From Verrucomicrobiota bacterium (GTDB taxonomy: Bacteria; Verrucomicrobiota; Verrucomicrobiia; Verrucomicrobiales; Akkermansiaceae), in contig JAFLEH010000035.1 in NCBI GenBank assembly GCA_017301995.1, forward strand, positions 17,343 through 81,342: a stretch of 64,000 nt of DNA, given 5' to 3'. The position numbers and the translations under genes were made by a program. Positions 1 through 10,411 of this stretch are shown in pieces (position 1 is the stretch's first letter; every line of letters begins with the position of its first letter). The notes under the pieces were generated by a model. The model saw only the letters and a program-made list of their open reading frames with translations. It was not told the DNA's origin and searched no databases.

Positions 1-1
1 C

Positions 2-3000
2 TTTGTCCGGCTCACCACGGTTTCCGCCTCCAACACGCTCACCAACTGGATCAATCCGCGCCTCGAAAACGGATCGGGAGGAACGCTCTATCTGAACGCG
101 CAGACCATCAGCCAGAAGTCAGGCCATGCCTCGCCCCAAATGGGCAAGGATGCCACCGGCGCGACGGTCTATGACGGCGCAACCGCGATCACCAACTGCA
201 TCGGCACCCGCTCCCATTCGATGATCGAGTATGCGGTCCCGGCCGGCTATACCACGCTCAAATTCAAGGTCCAGAGCAGCGGTTCCGGAACCATTCTGCC
301 CTCCGTGGGCGTCCGCAACACCACTCTAACCACCACCCCGCCGAATCCTCGCCAATACGATCCGCAGGGCGCGCCGGTTCTGGCCCCGGAGGTCACTCCC
401 TACCTCGCCACCGTCGAGTTTTCCATCCCGGAGATCGGATCGTTCGGCGGCAGCTACGACCCTAACAACCAGAAGGTCGCCAACTACAGCGCGATCCTCG
501 CCCACCGCCTCGCCCGCGAGCAGAACGCGGACGGTTCATGGTCATCGGCCGGCGGCGACTATGCCAACGGTCATTTCCGCACCGCACTCGGAGGACTCGG
601 TCTGCTTGCCACCGGCGATCCGCAATACGCCACCCACATCCAGAAAGCGGCCGCCTACGTGGCCGCCAACGATCCCGGCGGCTGGGCCTATCCGCGCGGC
701 ACCCGCCTGATGTTCCTGGCGGAATATTATCTCCGGACAAGGGATGCCTCAATCCTGCCCGGGCTCCAACAGGCGGTCAATGACGCCGAATGGGTCATCG
801 CCGGGGATTTCACCTGCGGCCACGGCCTGAACATGGGCTACGGCGGCTCGGGCTACATCGGGGCCACCGGGACCATCGCCACCGGCCTTGCCATCGCCTC
901 GAAATGCCCGGTGATCGTGGACACGTGGAAACTCGACAACATGCTGGAGCGCATCCAGGAACTCGCCGGCGGAAACGGTGGCGGCTTGCCCTATTCCCGC
1001 GGCGGGATCGGCCGTTCGACCTTTCCTGAAACACCCTCTAACGGACAATCCTACTCGTGCGGCGCCGGCGGCGTGCTCGCCTCAAACATCCGCGGCGGCC
1101 CGCAATACATCCACGAGCTGTTCCGCAAGAAATTCGGCAACGCCACCACCTACGGCGACGCCGACGGCGGCCACGCCTCGGAAGCGCTCACGTTCATCAT
1201 GGGATCGCTGGCCTGCGGCATCTGGGGCGAGGATTCGCACGCGGCCAACATGAGCCGTTTCCTGTGGCGGCTCACCCTCAAGCGCGACTACTCGGGCTGG
1301 ATCAACCTCAACACCAACCGCCTCGAATACCACGGCGGCGACGGCGGCTGCCATGGCGGCCCCACCTACGACACCGGCGGTTATCTGATTCTCCTGAACA
1401 ACCACAAACACAACCTGGCGATCACCGGCAAGCCGGAAGCCCAGGCCACCGTGTTCCCCGACACCCCGCCCACCTACGATGTGGACCGCAAGCTCTACTG
1501 GCGCGTCCTCAACGATTGGAACATGGCCGAGGCGGCGCTGGGAGCCAAATTCCCCAACTCGCTCCAACCGAAACTCGCCGAACTGCGCGCGATGCCGCTC
1601 GGTTCCGACCTCGCCACCCGCACGCTCGCGTTTCTCCAGCGCGAAGGCCTCGCCGCCGCCACCCTGGTCAACGGGATCTCCGGCCTAACCAGCCCGGAAA
1701 AGCAATACTACTGCGAAATGCTGCTGGGCATCGGCCACGACATCACCGCCGTCAGTATCGACGATCCGGTGCCCACCAGCGGCCTATCCAACTATCGGTT
1801 CTCGCTCAACGGCTACAACGCCACCACCACGTGGGACGCTTGGGGCGGCCCCACACTAACCACCGATCCGGCGTCCAACACCCGCATGACCGGAACCGTC
1901 ACCCTGACCGATCCATCCGGGACCTACCTGGCGACGCCGCGCGTTCTCAACTTTGCCCCCGGCACTCTCAATCCCACCACTGACTTCCAGGTGCCCGTGG
2001 ACCAGCAGATCACCTTCACCGCCACCTTCAACTACACCGTCGGCGGCAGCCTCGCGATCAGCTACACGAAAGATATCATTATCAACCCGGCGGTCCCCTT
2101 CAATGTGGACTCCCGCGCCGGAAACTACACCAACGTCCGCAAGGTCTGGATCCCCGGCAACTGCCCGATTCCCTTTGAAAAGTGGGTTATGCCCGTCCAA
2201 CTCCCATCCGGCATCACCCTTCCCGGCGCCAGCAAAAACGAAGGGGATATCGGTTTCCACACCTATGACAACGGCACGCTCGTCACCGCCGACTCCACCT
2301 ACAAGTCCCGCATCCGCGGCAAGCCCGCGGGGTATTGGGCGGTTTCCGGCGACCGCTGGGGCGAGTGCCCCATCCTCGGCACCAACCTGCTTTCCGGAGC
2401 CGTTCTGACAACCAACGCCGTGAGCGGCGTGAACCCGACCACCGCCACCTGCGGCGGAAATGTGACGTCGGACAGCGGCTGGCCGGTCACCCAGCGCGGC
2501 GTCTGCTGGAGCACCAACCCCTATCCGACCATCTACGACGCGAAAACCGTCAACGGCGCGGCGACCGGGTCGTTTACCGCCTCCCTAACCGGACTGGAAC
2601 CCGGCACGGTCTATCATGTCCGCGCCTACGCCACCAATGCGATCGGCACCTCCTATGGCACCAACGTTTCCTTCACCACCGGCGGCACCAGCGGCGTGTG
2701 GACCACCACCGGCGGCGGCTCCTGGACCAACGCAGCGAATTGGCAGGGCGGCACCGACGCCAGCGGTGCGGACGGCACCGCGAACTTCGGCACCGTCACA
2801 CCGGCCGCCGACGCCACCGTCACCCTCGACGGCAACCGCTCCATCGGATCGATCGTCTTCGGCAACGCGGGATTCTCCAACAACTGGATCGTCGCTCCGG
2901 GAACGGGCGGCAGCCTGTCGCTGGAAACCGGGGCAAGCGGATTCCCTACGGTCACCGTGAACGGCGGCACCGCCACACTCGGCGTGCCCGTGATCGGCGT

Positions 3001-6000
3001 GGATGGACTCGTGAAAGCTGGAACCGGCACGCTCGACCTAACTGGAACGAATACCTATGCGGGCACTACGACGGTCAGCGCGGGAACCCTCCGGGTTTCA
3101 GGATCGGTCTCCTCGGGATCTCCGCTCTCCGTTTCAGCGGGCGCCACTCTAACCGGCACCGGCTCGCTCGGCTCCCACGCCAGCATCGCGGGCACGGTCG
3201 CGCCCGGCAACGGCGGCATCGGCACGCTGACAATATCGGGAGAACTCGCCCTAACCGGAACCGCCGCGATGGAGATCAACCGGACCACCGGCACCCGCGA
3301 TTTGCTGACCGGCATGGATTCGGTCACATACGGCGGGACGCTTTCGGTGACCAATCTCTCCGGAACCTTCGCGGCAGGCGATACATTCGTACTGTTCTCC
3401 GCGGCGTCCTATTCGGGAGCGTTCACGACCTTCAATCTCCCCGCGCTCACCGGCAACCTGAAATGGGACACCAGCCAGCTCACGGTCAACGGCAGCATCC
3501 GCGTGGGCTATGACGCCTCCATCACCGGACAACCGGCTAACAAATCCGTCGGCCAAGGCGTGACCGCCACTTTCAACGTCACCGCCACCGGCATCCCCAC
3601 GCCCGTCTATCAATGGCAGTCCAGCACCAACGGCGGCGGCACCTGGGCGGACGTTTCGGGTGCCACCTCCGCGTCCTACACCACCCCGCCGGCCACCGCC
3701 GGCGCGAACGGCACGCAATACCGCTGCATCGTCAGCAACGGGCTTGCCAGCGTCACTTCCGACGCGGCAACCCTAGCCGTAACCGCGAACACCCTGCCGG
3801 TTTTCACCGCGAATCCGGTCACGGTCGCCAACACGGCGGCCGGACAGGCAGTCTCGTTCTCCGCCACCGGCACCCCAACGCCGACCTATCAATGGCAGGT
3901 CAGCACGACCGCCGGAGTGTCATGGTCGGACATTAGCGGCGCCATATCCTCCACCTACGGATTCACCAGCGTGGCGGGCGACGATGGCAAGGCCTACCGC
4001 TGCGTGGCAACCAACAGCGAGGGCAGCGCGGCATCCTCCCCAGCCCAGTTCCTGATCGCCTCCGTGCCCACATGGATCAACACCGTGGGTGGCTCGTGGC
4101 CGGTTTCAGGAAATTGGTCGTCCAACACGGTGGCCACCGGCACCGGCGTCACCGCGGACTTCAGCCGCCTGATTCTTCCCGCCTCCGCCACCGTCACCCT
4201 TGATGGCGCGCGCACCATCGGCAACCTGAAATTCGGCGACGCGGCGGCCACCAACGGCTGGACACTCTCCACCGGCACCGGCGGACCGCTCACAATGGCG
4301 GTTTCAAGCGGAACCCCGACCATCACCGTGAACAACGCAACCGCCACGGTCTCAACGGTGCTCGCGGGCACCCAGGGGCTGCTGAAAAACGGATCGGGCA
4401 ATCTCATCCTAACCGGCTCGAACACGTTCACCGGCGGCAGCACGCTTGCGGCCGGAACCCTAACCGTCAATCAGGCGAACGCGCTTTCGGGCGGTGCCCT
4501 AACCATTACCGGCGGCACGATCGCGAACAGCAGCGGCTCATCCGTCACCCTGCCCGGGGCTCAGGCATGGAACGGCAATTTCGCGTTCGCCGGTCCCAAC
4601 CCGATGACATTATCCGGAGCGGTGACGCTCGGCGCCAACCGGACCATCACCGTGGCCGGCGCGGATCTAACCATCAGCGGCGCGGTCGGCGGTGCCTATA
4701 GTCTGACCAAATCGGGCGCGAACCAGCTGACCCTGTCCACCGGTGGCACCTATACCGGTGGCACCATCGTGAACGAGGGTACGCTCCTTGCCACCGCAGG
4801 CGGCTGGTATGGCACCCGTTCGATCGGCACCGGTGCCCTAACCGTTAACAGCGGCGCCACCGCCCGCTTCACCAACGCGCACGGTTTCGGCGTGGGAACC
4901 GGAGGGTATCCGGCCACCATCAACGGCGGCACGCTGCGCTTCGACGCGGAAAATTACATGAGTGCCCTAACCATGACCGGCGGTTCGGTCACCGGCGGCG
5001 GGGAAATCCGTTTCAACTCGACCCTAACCGTCCCGATCAACGCCTCCGCCACCGGTTCCACCATCGGCGTGGGCATCAACCTGGTTTCCGGCACCACCAC
5101 GTTCAACGTCGCCAACGGCGCGGCCGCGAACGACCTGCTGATCACCGGCGGGATCTACAACGTCGGCAACATGGTCAAGTCCGGGACCGGTCTGATGAAA
5201 CTGACCGGATCCGGCGGCTACTCGGGCACCACATCCATCAGCGCGGGCACCCTGTTGCTGGACGGCGGCGCGCTCGGCACCGGCAACACCACCCTATCCA
5301 CCGGCGCCACCCTCGCCGGCAACGGCAGCATCGGCGGCGCGGCCACCATCAGCGGCATTCTAACACCCGGTATTGGCGCAACCACCGGCACACTGGCATT
5401 CTCCGGCAATCTGACCCTGGCCGGAACCTCCTCCACCACGCTGAAGCTCGTAAAATCCGCTTCCGGAATAACATCCGACCTGATTTCCTGCGGTGCCACG
5501 CTTTCCTGCGGCGGCGCTCTAACCGTCACCGCATCCGGCGACGCTCTGTCCGGAGGCGACACCATCCAGTTGCTCTCCGCGTCCGCATTTACCAACACGT
5601 TCTCAAGCGTCACTCTACCCGCCCTATCCGGAGGCCTGGTGTGGGACACCTCGCGGCTCTACATCGACGGTTCCATCAGCCTTGGAAAACTCGCGCAGAC
5701 GATCACCTTCGATCCGTTGCCGGCGCTTTCGCTCGGCGATGTGCTGGTGCTTGACGCCACCGCGTCCTCCGGGCTGTTGGTGACCTACACCAGCTCCAAT
5801 CCGTCGGTTGCGCTGGTCCAGTTCGGCGATTATCTGACCGCCGTGGGCACCGGCACCACCACCATCACCGCGAGCCAGTCCGGCAACGCGTTCTATCAGG
5901 CCGCTTCCGATGTGGGCCGCACCCTCACCGTCAGCGCCGCACTGCCCGCCGTGAGCACGGTGGCGGCCAGTTTCCTCGGTGCCGGCACGGCCACTTCCGG

Positions 6001-9000
6001 CGGCGCCAATATTTGGGACGGCGGTGCCGCAATCACCGAGCGAGGAGTTTGTTGGAGCACCAGCCCGGATCCGACCGTGGCGGGCAGCCGCACGCTCGAC
6101 GGCACCGGCACGGGATCGTTTGCCAGCACCCTAACCGGGCTAACCGGCGGATCGACTTATTATGTCCGGGCCTACGTTAGAAACAGCGCGGGCTACGGCT
6201 ATGGCGGCAACCAAACCTACATTGTCCCCGTGGATGGCGTGTGGACTCTCAACGCGAACGGCAACTGGTCCACCGCGTCGAACTGGTCCGGAAGCCTGGT
6301 CCCGAACAGCATCGGCAGCACCGCCAACTTCGCCACCCTCAACATCCTCGCGGACCGCACCGTCACCCTCGACACCGCCGTCACCACCGGTGGCATGACC
6401 TTCGGCGACACCACCGCCAGCAATAATTGGATTCTCGTGGCCGGCACGGGCGGCAGCCTCACCATGGCCACTTTCTCTGGAACGCCGGGTATCACGGTCA
6501 ACAACCAGACAGCCTCTATCAACCTTCCTGTCGCCGGCACCGCCGGCCTCTCGAAATCCGGATCCGGAACGCTCAACCTGGGCGCGATCAACACCTTCAC
6601 GGGCGGTCTAACCGTCAACGGCGGACGGGTGAATCTACAGCCCGGGAATTACAACAATGCCCTGCCAAACAACTCCACCGTCACCATCAACAACACGGGA
6701 ACGGTTGGTCTGGTAAACACGAATGTGGCCAACAACGGCATCGCCTTCGTGGTCAACCAGGGGGGCACGCTCAATTTCCAAGGATACCACGCGCACTGCT
6801 ACGGACTCACCCTCAATGGCGGCAGCGTCACAGGAACCGGCTCCGGAAAATATGGGAACGAGGACTTCTACCTGCAGACCAATGTCATCGTGGGCGGGAC
6901 CTCGCCCTCCACCATCAGCATCGCCAATGGCATCGGCCTTCCGAATCGTACCTTCTCCGTGGCCGACGCCACCTCCAGCCCCACGGCCGACCTCACCGTC
7001 AGCGGCGCGGGCGCGTTCCGGGGCACCGGGCTCTTGACCAAAGACGGCGCGGGCACCTTGACCCTGGCCAACGCCAACGTCCACACCGGCGGCACGACCG
7101 TGGCGGAGGGCACCCTGCTCGTCACCAACACCACCGGCTCCGGAACGGGAACCGGCGCGGTGACAGTGGCCGCTGGCGCCACCCTCGGCGGCACCGGCAC
7201 GATTTCCGGAGCCACCGCGGTCGCGGGCACTCTGGCCCCTGGTAACAACGGGATCGGCACCCTAACCGTCAACAACACGGTTTCCCTTTCCGGAAGCACC
7301 GCGGTCGAACTGAACAAATCCGGTGCCACCCTGACCAGCGACCGTCTGCAGGGAGCCACCACGCTCAACTACGGAGGAAGTCTAACGGTAACCGCGTCCG
7401 GCGACGCCCTCACGGTCGGCAACACCTTCACCCTGTTCTCCGCAACCACCTACGCGGGATCATTCTCGTCCTTCAGCCTGCCCACCCTAACATCCGGCCT
7501 GCAATGGGACACCTCCGGTCTTATCACCAATGGCTCAATCACCATCATTTCCGTTCTGCCCACGGTGACGGTGACCTCCACCGGAACCCCGGCGGAGTCC
7601 GGTCCCACGGCGGCCCAGTTCACGATCACACGGAACCAGACCGTCGGCGCGCTCACGATCCATTTCACCGTATCCGGAACCGCCACAAGTGCCACGGATT
7701 TCGTCGCGCTGCCAGTCAGCGTGACCATCCCGGATGGCGCGGCTTCCGCCACCGTTGATCTAACTCCGATCGACGATGCCACCTTTGACGCGGGTGAAAC
7801 AGTCATCCTTTCCCTGTCGGCAAACGCCGCCTACTCAGTCGGGGCGCCGGACAACGCAACCCTAACCATCACCGACGACGATGGTCCCCATCCGGTCACC
7901 TCCCCCTGGAGCGCGCAGGATATCGGATCGGTGATGGCAGGCGCAAACGGTTCAACCGTCACCAACGGCGCGGGTTCTAACGGAACCGACCTCTACAGCA
8001 TCACCGGCAGCGGATCGCTCAACACGGCGAATACCTCCGACGGCATGCGCTTCGTTTCCCAACCGGTCACCGGCGATTGCGAGATCATCGCCCGCGTCGC
8101 AAGCCACTCGGGAACCGGCACCAACCAGCGCGTCGGCGTTGCCATTCGCTCCGATCTAACCGGAGGCGCGGTCGCGGCCCAGACCGTCCTCCGCGGCGGA
8201 ACAAGGCAGCCGTATTTCCTCTACCGGACAACCGCGAACACTTCGGGGACCAGCAATACCCACAGTTCCTCCGTGGCCGCCCCCTACTGGGTGAAACTCG
8301 TCCGCTCGGGTTCGTCGTTCACCTCGTTCATCTCCGCGGATGGCGTCACTTGGTCACAGATCAGCACCGCCGCCACCCTGTCGAATATGGCATCCACCGC
8401 ACGGGTGGGGCTTTTCGTATCTTCCGGTTCCACCACCGCCACCAACACGGCCACCTTCGATAATGTGACGGTGAAACAGAACATCGTTTCCATCACCGGA
8501 CCGGGATCTTCCGCAGCCGAGGGAACGCCGGTCCAAACCGCGGCTTTCACCGTGTCGCGCGGGAGCAATCCACCCGCCACCGCCCTGTCCCTCCCGCTGA
8601 CAATCGCCGGAACGGCCTCCTACGGCACGGATTACACCTTATCGGGCGAATCGGTATCCGTGGTCGGATCCACCGCCACCGTGACCATTCCAGCCGGACA
8701 GACGGGCATCACCCTAACATTAGATCCGGCAAACGATCTGGTTAACGAGGGCACGGAGACCGTCTCGCTGACCGTTCCAGCCGGAACCACCTACTCGCTC
8801 GGTTCGGAAACGTCCGCTTCCGCGTCCATCACCGATGCGCCGGTGGCTGTTCTAACCACGGCCCCATCCCCAGCCGAAGGCGGCTCCACCACGGGTTCCG
8901 GGACCTATTACACCGGAACCACCCAACCGATCTCCGCCACCCCGGCCAGCGGATGGCAGTTTGTCAACTGGACCGGCACCGGCATCACCGATGCCAACAG

Positions 9001-10345
9001 CGCTTCGACCACCGTCTCCATCGACACGGCGAAGACCCTCACCGCGAACTACGTCCGGATCACCCACGCCCTAACCGTCACCGCGTCCCCCGCGGAAGGT
9101 GGCTCGGTCACCGGCGCGGGAACCTTCAACCAGGGCAGCACCCAGCCGATCACCGCCACCCCGGCCAGCGGATGGCAGTTCGTCAACTGGTCCGGCACCG
9201 GCATCGCCGACTCCAACAGCGCTTCGACCACCGTCTCCATCGACGCGGCGAAGACCGTCACCGCGAACTTCGTCAGGATCACCCACGCCCTAACCGTCAA
9301 CGCGTCCCCCGCCGAGGGCGGAAGCGTCACCGGCGCGGGAACTTTCAACCAGGGCAGCACCCAGCCGATCACCGCCACCCCGGCCAGCGGATGGCAGTTT
9401 GTCAATTGGACCGGCACCGGCATTACCGATGCCAACAGCGCGTCCACCACAGTGGCCATCGACGCGGCGAAGACCGCCACCGCGAACTTCGTCAGGATCA
9501 CCCATACCCTAACCGTCACCGCGTCCCCCGCCGAGGGCGGCAGCGTCACCGGCGCGGGAACCTATAACCAGGGCAGCGTCCAGCCGATCACCGCCACCCC
9601 TGCCAGCGGATGGCAGTTTGTCAATTGGACCGGCACCGGCATCACCGATGCCAACAGCGCTTCGACCACCGTTTCCATCGATGCCGCGAAGACCGTCACC
9701 GCGAACTTCGTCCGGATCACCCACGCCCTAACCGTCACCGCATCCCCCGCCGAGGGCGGCAGCGTCACCGGCGCGGGAACCTATAACCAGGGCAGCGTCC
9801 AGCCGATCACCGCCACCCCTGCCAGCGGATGGCAGTTTGTCAATTGGACCGGCACCGGCATCGCCGATGCCAACAGCGCGTCCACCACCGTCTCCATCGA
9901 CACGGCGAAAACCGTCACCGCGAATTTCCAACAGGTGAATCCCGACGCCAACGGCAATGGCATTCTCGACGAATGGGAGGAGACCCATTTCGGCAATGCC
10001 GATCCGGGGAGCAATCCTGCAAATGACGATGCCGACCACGATGGCGTCAGCAACCTGATGGAGTTCGCCCTCAACACCGATCCGCTCGTGCAGAACGCCA
10101 GCCCGCTCGTCCACGACCTCGAGCCCATCTCCGGATCGCGTCACCTGCGCCTCACCGTTCCCAAAAATCCGGCAGCCACCAATTTGACCTACACGGTGGA
10201 GACCTGCGATTCCCTAACCGGATGGAGCGCCACCGACACCACCGTGGAGACCAACACCGCCAACCAATTGATCGTCCGCGACAATTTCAGCGACACCACC
10301 GCCTCCCGGCGGTTCATCCGCCTGCGTGTCACTGTCACACCCTAA
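2..10345 (+). CDS. Giant secreted multidomain protein, toroid-like N-terminus plus autotransporter-type beta-strand repeats (5' partial)
   Basis: The frame is open from the first bases of the window, so the true start lies upstream. About 2-1960 resembles DUF6288-type proteins with a squalene-cyclase-like alpha/alpha toroid (for example 'REQNADGSWSS' and repeated Gly/Ala/Leu helices). Then follow an FN3-like module (about 2400-2690), autotransporter-associated beta-strand repeats with 'GGSWTNAANW'-type openings (2695-3510, 4070-5690, 6235-7550), two Ig-like domains with 'YQWQ' (3510-4060), a Big_2-like domain (5700-5940), a second FN3-like module (5941-6230), two Calx-beta domains (7555-7890 and 8485-8840) around a LamG-like domain, five tandem 73-residue repeats, an acidic 'DANGNG'/'DADHDG' calcium-binding-like segment and a C-terminal beta domain. 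No outer-membrane autotransporter barrel is present. It is probably an extracellular or surface protein; the role of the toroid is unknown. Codon use is rich in CTA-ACC for Leu-Thr. Confidence 0.88.
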   Translation, partial: FVRLTTVSASNTLTNWINPRLENGSGGTLYLNAQTISQKSGHASPQMGKDATGATVYDGATAITNCIGTRSHSMIEYAVPAGYTTLKFKVQSSGSGTILPSVGVRNTTLTTTPPNPRQYDPQGAPVLAPEVTPYLATVEFSIPEIGSFGGSYDPNNQKVANYSAILAHRLAREQNADGSWSSAGGDYANGHFRTALGGLGLLATGDPQYATHIQKAAAYVAANDPGGWAYPRGTRLMFLAEYYLRTRDASILPGLQQAVNDAEWVIAGDFTCGHGLNMGYGGSGYIGATGTIATGLAIASKCPVIVDTWKLDNMLERIQELAGGNGGGLPYSRGGIGRSTFPETPSNGQSYSCGAGGVLASNIRGGPQYIHELFRKKFGNATTYGDADGGHASEALTFIMGSLACGIWGEDSHAANMSRFLWRLTLKRDYSGWINLNTNRLEYHGGDGGCHGGPTYDTGGYLILLNNHKHNLAITGKPEAQATVFPDTPPTYDVDRKLYWRVLNDWNMAEAALGAKFPNSLQPKLAELRAMPLGSDLATRTLAFLQREGLAAATLVNGISGLTSPEKQYYCEMLLGIGHDITAVSIDDPVPTSGLSNYRFSLNGYNATTTWDAWGGPTLTTDPASNTRMTGTVTLTDPSGTYLATPRVLNFAPGTLNPTTDFQVPVDQQITFTATFNYTVGGSLAISYTKDIIINPAVPFNVDSRAGNYTNVRKVWIPGNCPIPFEKWVMPVQLPSGITLPGASKNEGDIGFHTYDNGTLVTADSTYKSRIRGKPAGYWAVSGDRWGECPILGTNLLSGAVLTTNAVSGVNPTTATCGGNVTSDSGWPVTQRGVCWSTNPYPTIYDAKTVNGAATGSFTASLTGLEPGTVYHVRAYATNAIGTSYGTNVSFTTGGTSGVWTTTGGGSWTNAANWQGGTDASGADGTANFGTVTPAADATVTLDGNRSIGSIVFGNAGFSNNWIVAPGTGGSLSLETGASGFPTVTVNGGTATLGVPVIGVDGLVKAGTGTLDLTGTNTYAGTTTVSAGTLRVSGSVSSGSPLSVSAGATLTGTGSLGSHASIAGTVAPGNGGIGTLTISGELALTGTAAMEINRTTGTRDLLTGMDSVTYGGTLSVTNLSGTFAAGDTFVLFSAASYSGAFTTFNLPALTGNLKWDTSQLTVNGSIRVGYDASITGQPANKSVGQGVTATFNVTATGIPTPVYQWQSSTNGGGTWADVSGATSASYTTPPATAGANGTQYRCIVSNGLASVTSDAATLAVTANTLPVFTANPVTVANTAAGQAVSFSATGTPTPTYQWQVSTTAGVSWSDISGAISSTYGFTSVAGDDGKAYRCVATNSEGSAASSPAQFLIASVPTWINTVGGSWPVSGNWSSNTVATGTGVTADFSRLILPASATVTLDGARTIGNLKFGDAAATNGWTLSTGTGGPLTMAVSSGTPTITVNNATATVSTVLAGTQGLLKNGSGNLILTGSNTFTGGSTLAAGTLTVNQANALSGGALTITGGTIANSSGSSVTLPGAQAWNGNFAFAGPNPMTLSGAVTLGANRTITVAGADLTISGAVGGAYSLTKSGANQLTLSTGGTYTGGTIVNEGTLLATAGGWYGTRSIGTGALTVNSGATARFTNAHGFGVGTGGYPATINGGTLRFDAENYMSALTMTGGSVTGGGEIRFNSTLTVPINASATGSTIGVGINLVSGTTTFNVANGAAANDLLITGGIYNVGNMVKSGTGLMKLTGSGGYSGTTSISAGTLLLDGGALGTGNTTLSTGATLAGNGSIGGAATISGILTPGIGATTGTLAFSGNLTLAGTSSTTLKLVKSASGITSDLISCGATLSCGGALTVTASGDALSGGDTIQLLSASAFTNTFSSVTLPALSGGLVWDTSRLYIDGSISLGKLAQTITFDPLPALSLGDVLVLDATASSGLLVTYTSSNPSVALVQFGDYLTAVGTGTTTITASQSGNAFYQAASDVGRTLTVSAALPAVSTVAASFLGAGTATSGGANIWDGGAAITERGVCWSTSPDPTVAGSRTLDGTGTGSFASTLTGLTGGSTYYVRAYVRNSAGYGYGGNQTYIVPVDGVWTLNANGNWSTASNWSGSLVPNSIGSTANFATLNILADRTVTLDTAVTTGGMTFGDTTASNNWILVAGTGGSLTMATFSGTPGITVNNQTASINLPVAGTAGLSKSGSGTLNLGAINTFTGGLTVNGGRVNLQPGNYNNALPNNSTVTINNTGTVGLVNTNVANNGIAFVVNQGGTLNFQGYHAHCYGLTLNGGSVTGTGSGKYGNEDFYLQTNVIVGGTSPSTISIANGIGLPNRTFSVADATSSPTADLTVSGAGAFRGTGLLTKDGAGTLTLANANVHTGGTTVAEGTLLVTNTTGSGTGTGAVTVAAGATLGGTGTISGATAVAGTLAPGNNGIGTLTVNNTVSLSGSTAVELNKSGATLTSDRLQGATTLNYGGSLTVTASGDALTVGNTFTLFSATTYAGSFSSFSLPTLTSGLQWDTSGLITNGSITIISVLPTVTVTSTGTPAESGPTAAQFTITRNQTVGALTIHFTVSGTATSATDFVALPVSVTIPDGAASATVDLTPIDDATFDAGETVILSLSANAAYSVGAPDNATLTITDDDGPHPVTSPWSAQDIGSVMAGANGSTVTNGAGSNGTDLYSITGSGSLNTANTSDGMRFVSQPVTGDCEIIARVASHSGTGTNQRVGVAIRSDLTGGAVAAQTVLRGGTRQPYFLYRTTANTSGTSNTHSSSVAAPYWVKLVRSGSSFTSFISADGVTWSQISTAATLSNMASTARVGLFVSSGSTTATNTATFDNVTVKQNIVSITGPGSSAAEGTPVQTAAFTVSRGSNPPATALSLPLTIAGTASYGTDYTLSGESVSVVGSTATVTIPAGQTGITLTLDPANDLVNEGTETVSLTVPAGTTYSLGSETSASASITDAPVAVLTTAPSPAEGGSTTGSGTYYTGTTQPISATPASGWQFVNWTGTGITDANSASTTVSIDTAKTLTANYVRITHALTVTASPAEGGSVTGAGTFNQGSTQPITATPASGWQFVNWSGTGIADSNSASTTVSIDAAKTVTANFVRITHALTVNASPAEGGSVTGAGTFNQGSTQPITATPASGWQFVNWTGTGITDANSASTTVAIDAAKTATANFVRITHTLTVTASPAEGGSVTGAGTYNQGSVQPITATPASGWQFVNWTGTGITDANSASTTVSIDAAKTVTANFVRITHALTVTASPAEGGSVTGAGTYNQGSVQPITATPASGWQFVNWTGTGIADANSASTTVSIDTAKTVTANFQQVNPDANGNGILDEWEETHFGNADPGSNPANDDADHDGVSNLMEFALNTDPLVQNASPLVHDLEPISGSRHLRLTVPKNPAATNLTYTVETCDSLTGWSATDTTVETNTANQLIVRDNFSDTTASRRFIRLRVTVTP
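8852..9946 (+). repeat. Five tandem 219-bp coding repeats (73 aa each)
   Basis: The unit starts at 8852, 9071, 9290, 9509 and 9728, always exactly 219 bp apart. Each encodes an InlB-B-repeat-like (Flg_new/'bacterial repeat') module with the conserved core 'ATPASGWQFVNWTGTGI'. The last four units are nearly identical at the DNA level and the first is the most diverged, which suggests recent tandem duplication or gene conversion. The period is in frame, so copy number can change without breaking the protein. Confidence 0.95.
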
Positions 10346-10411
10346 CCGGTCTTGCCAAGCCATTAACCGCGTCCGAAGGTTTGCCTCCGGCGAAACCACC
10401 GCCGTCCCATC

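Noticed and set aside
1057..3513. Arg/His-rich open frames overlapping the first giant gene
   Set aside because: Composition is that of a shifted GC-rich gene; no recognisable domain, start signal or homology pattern.
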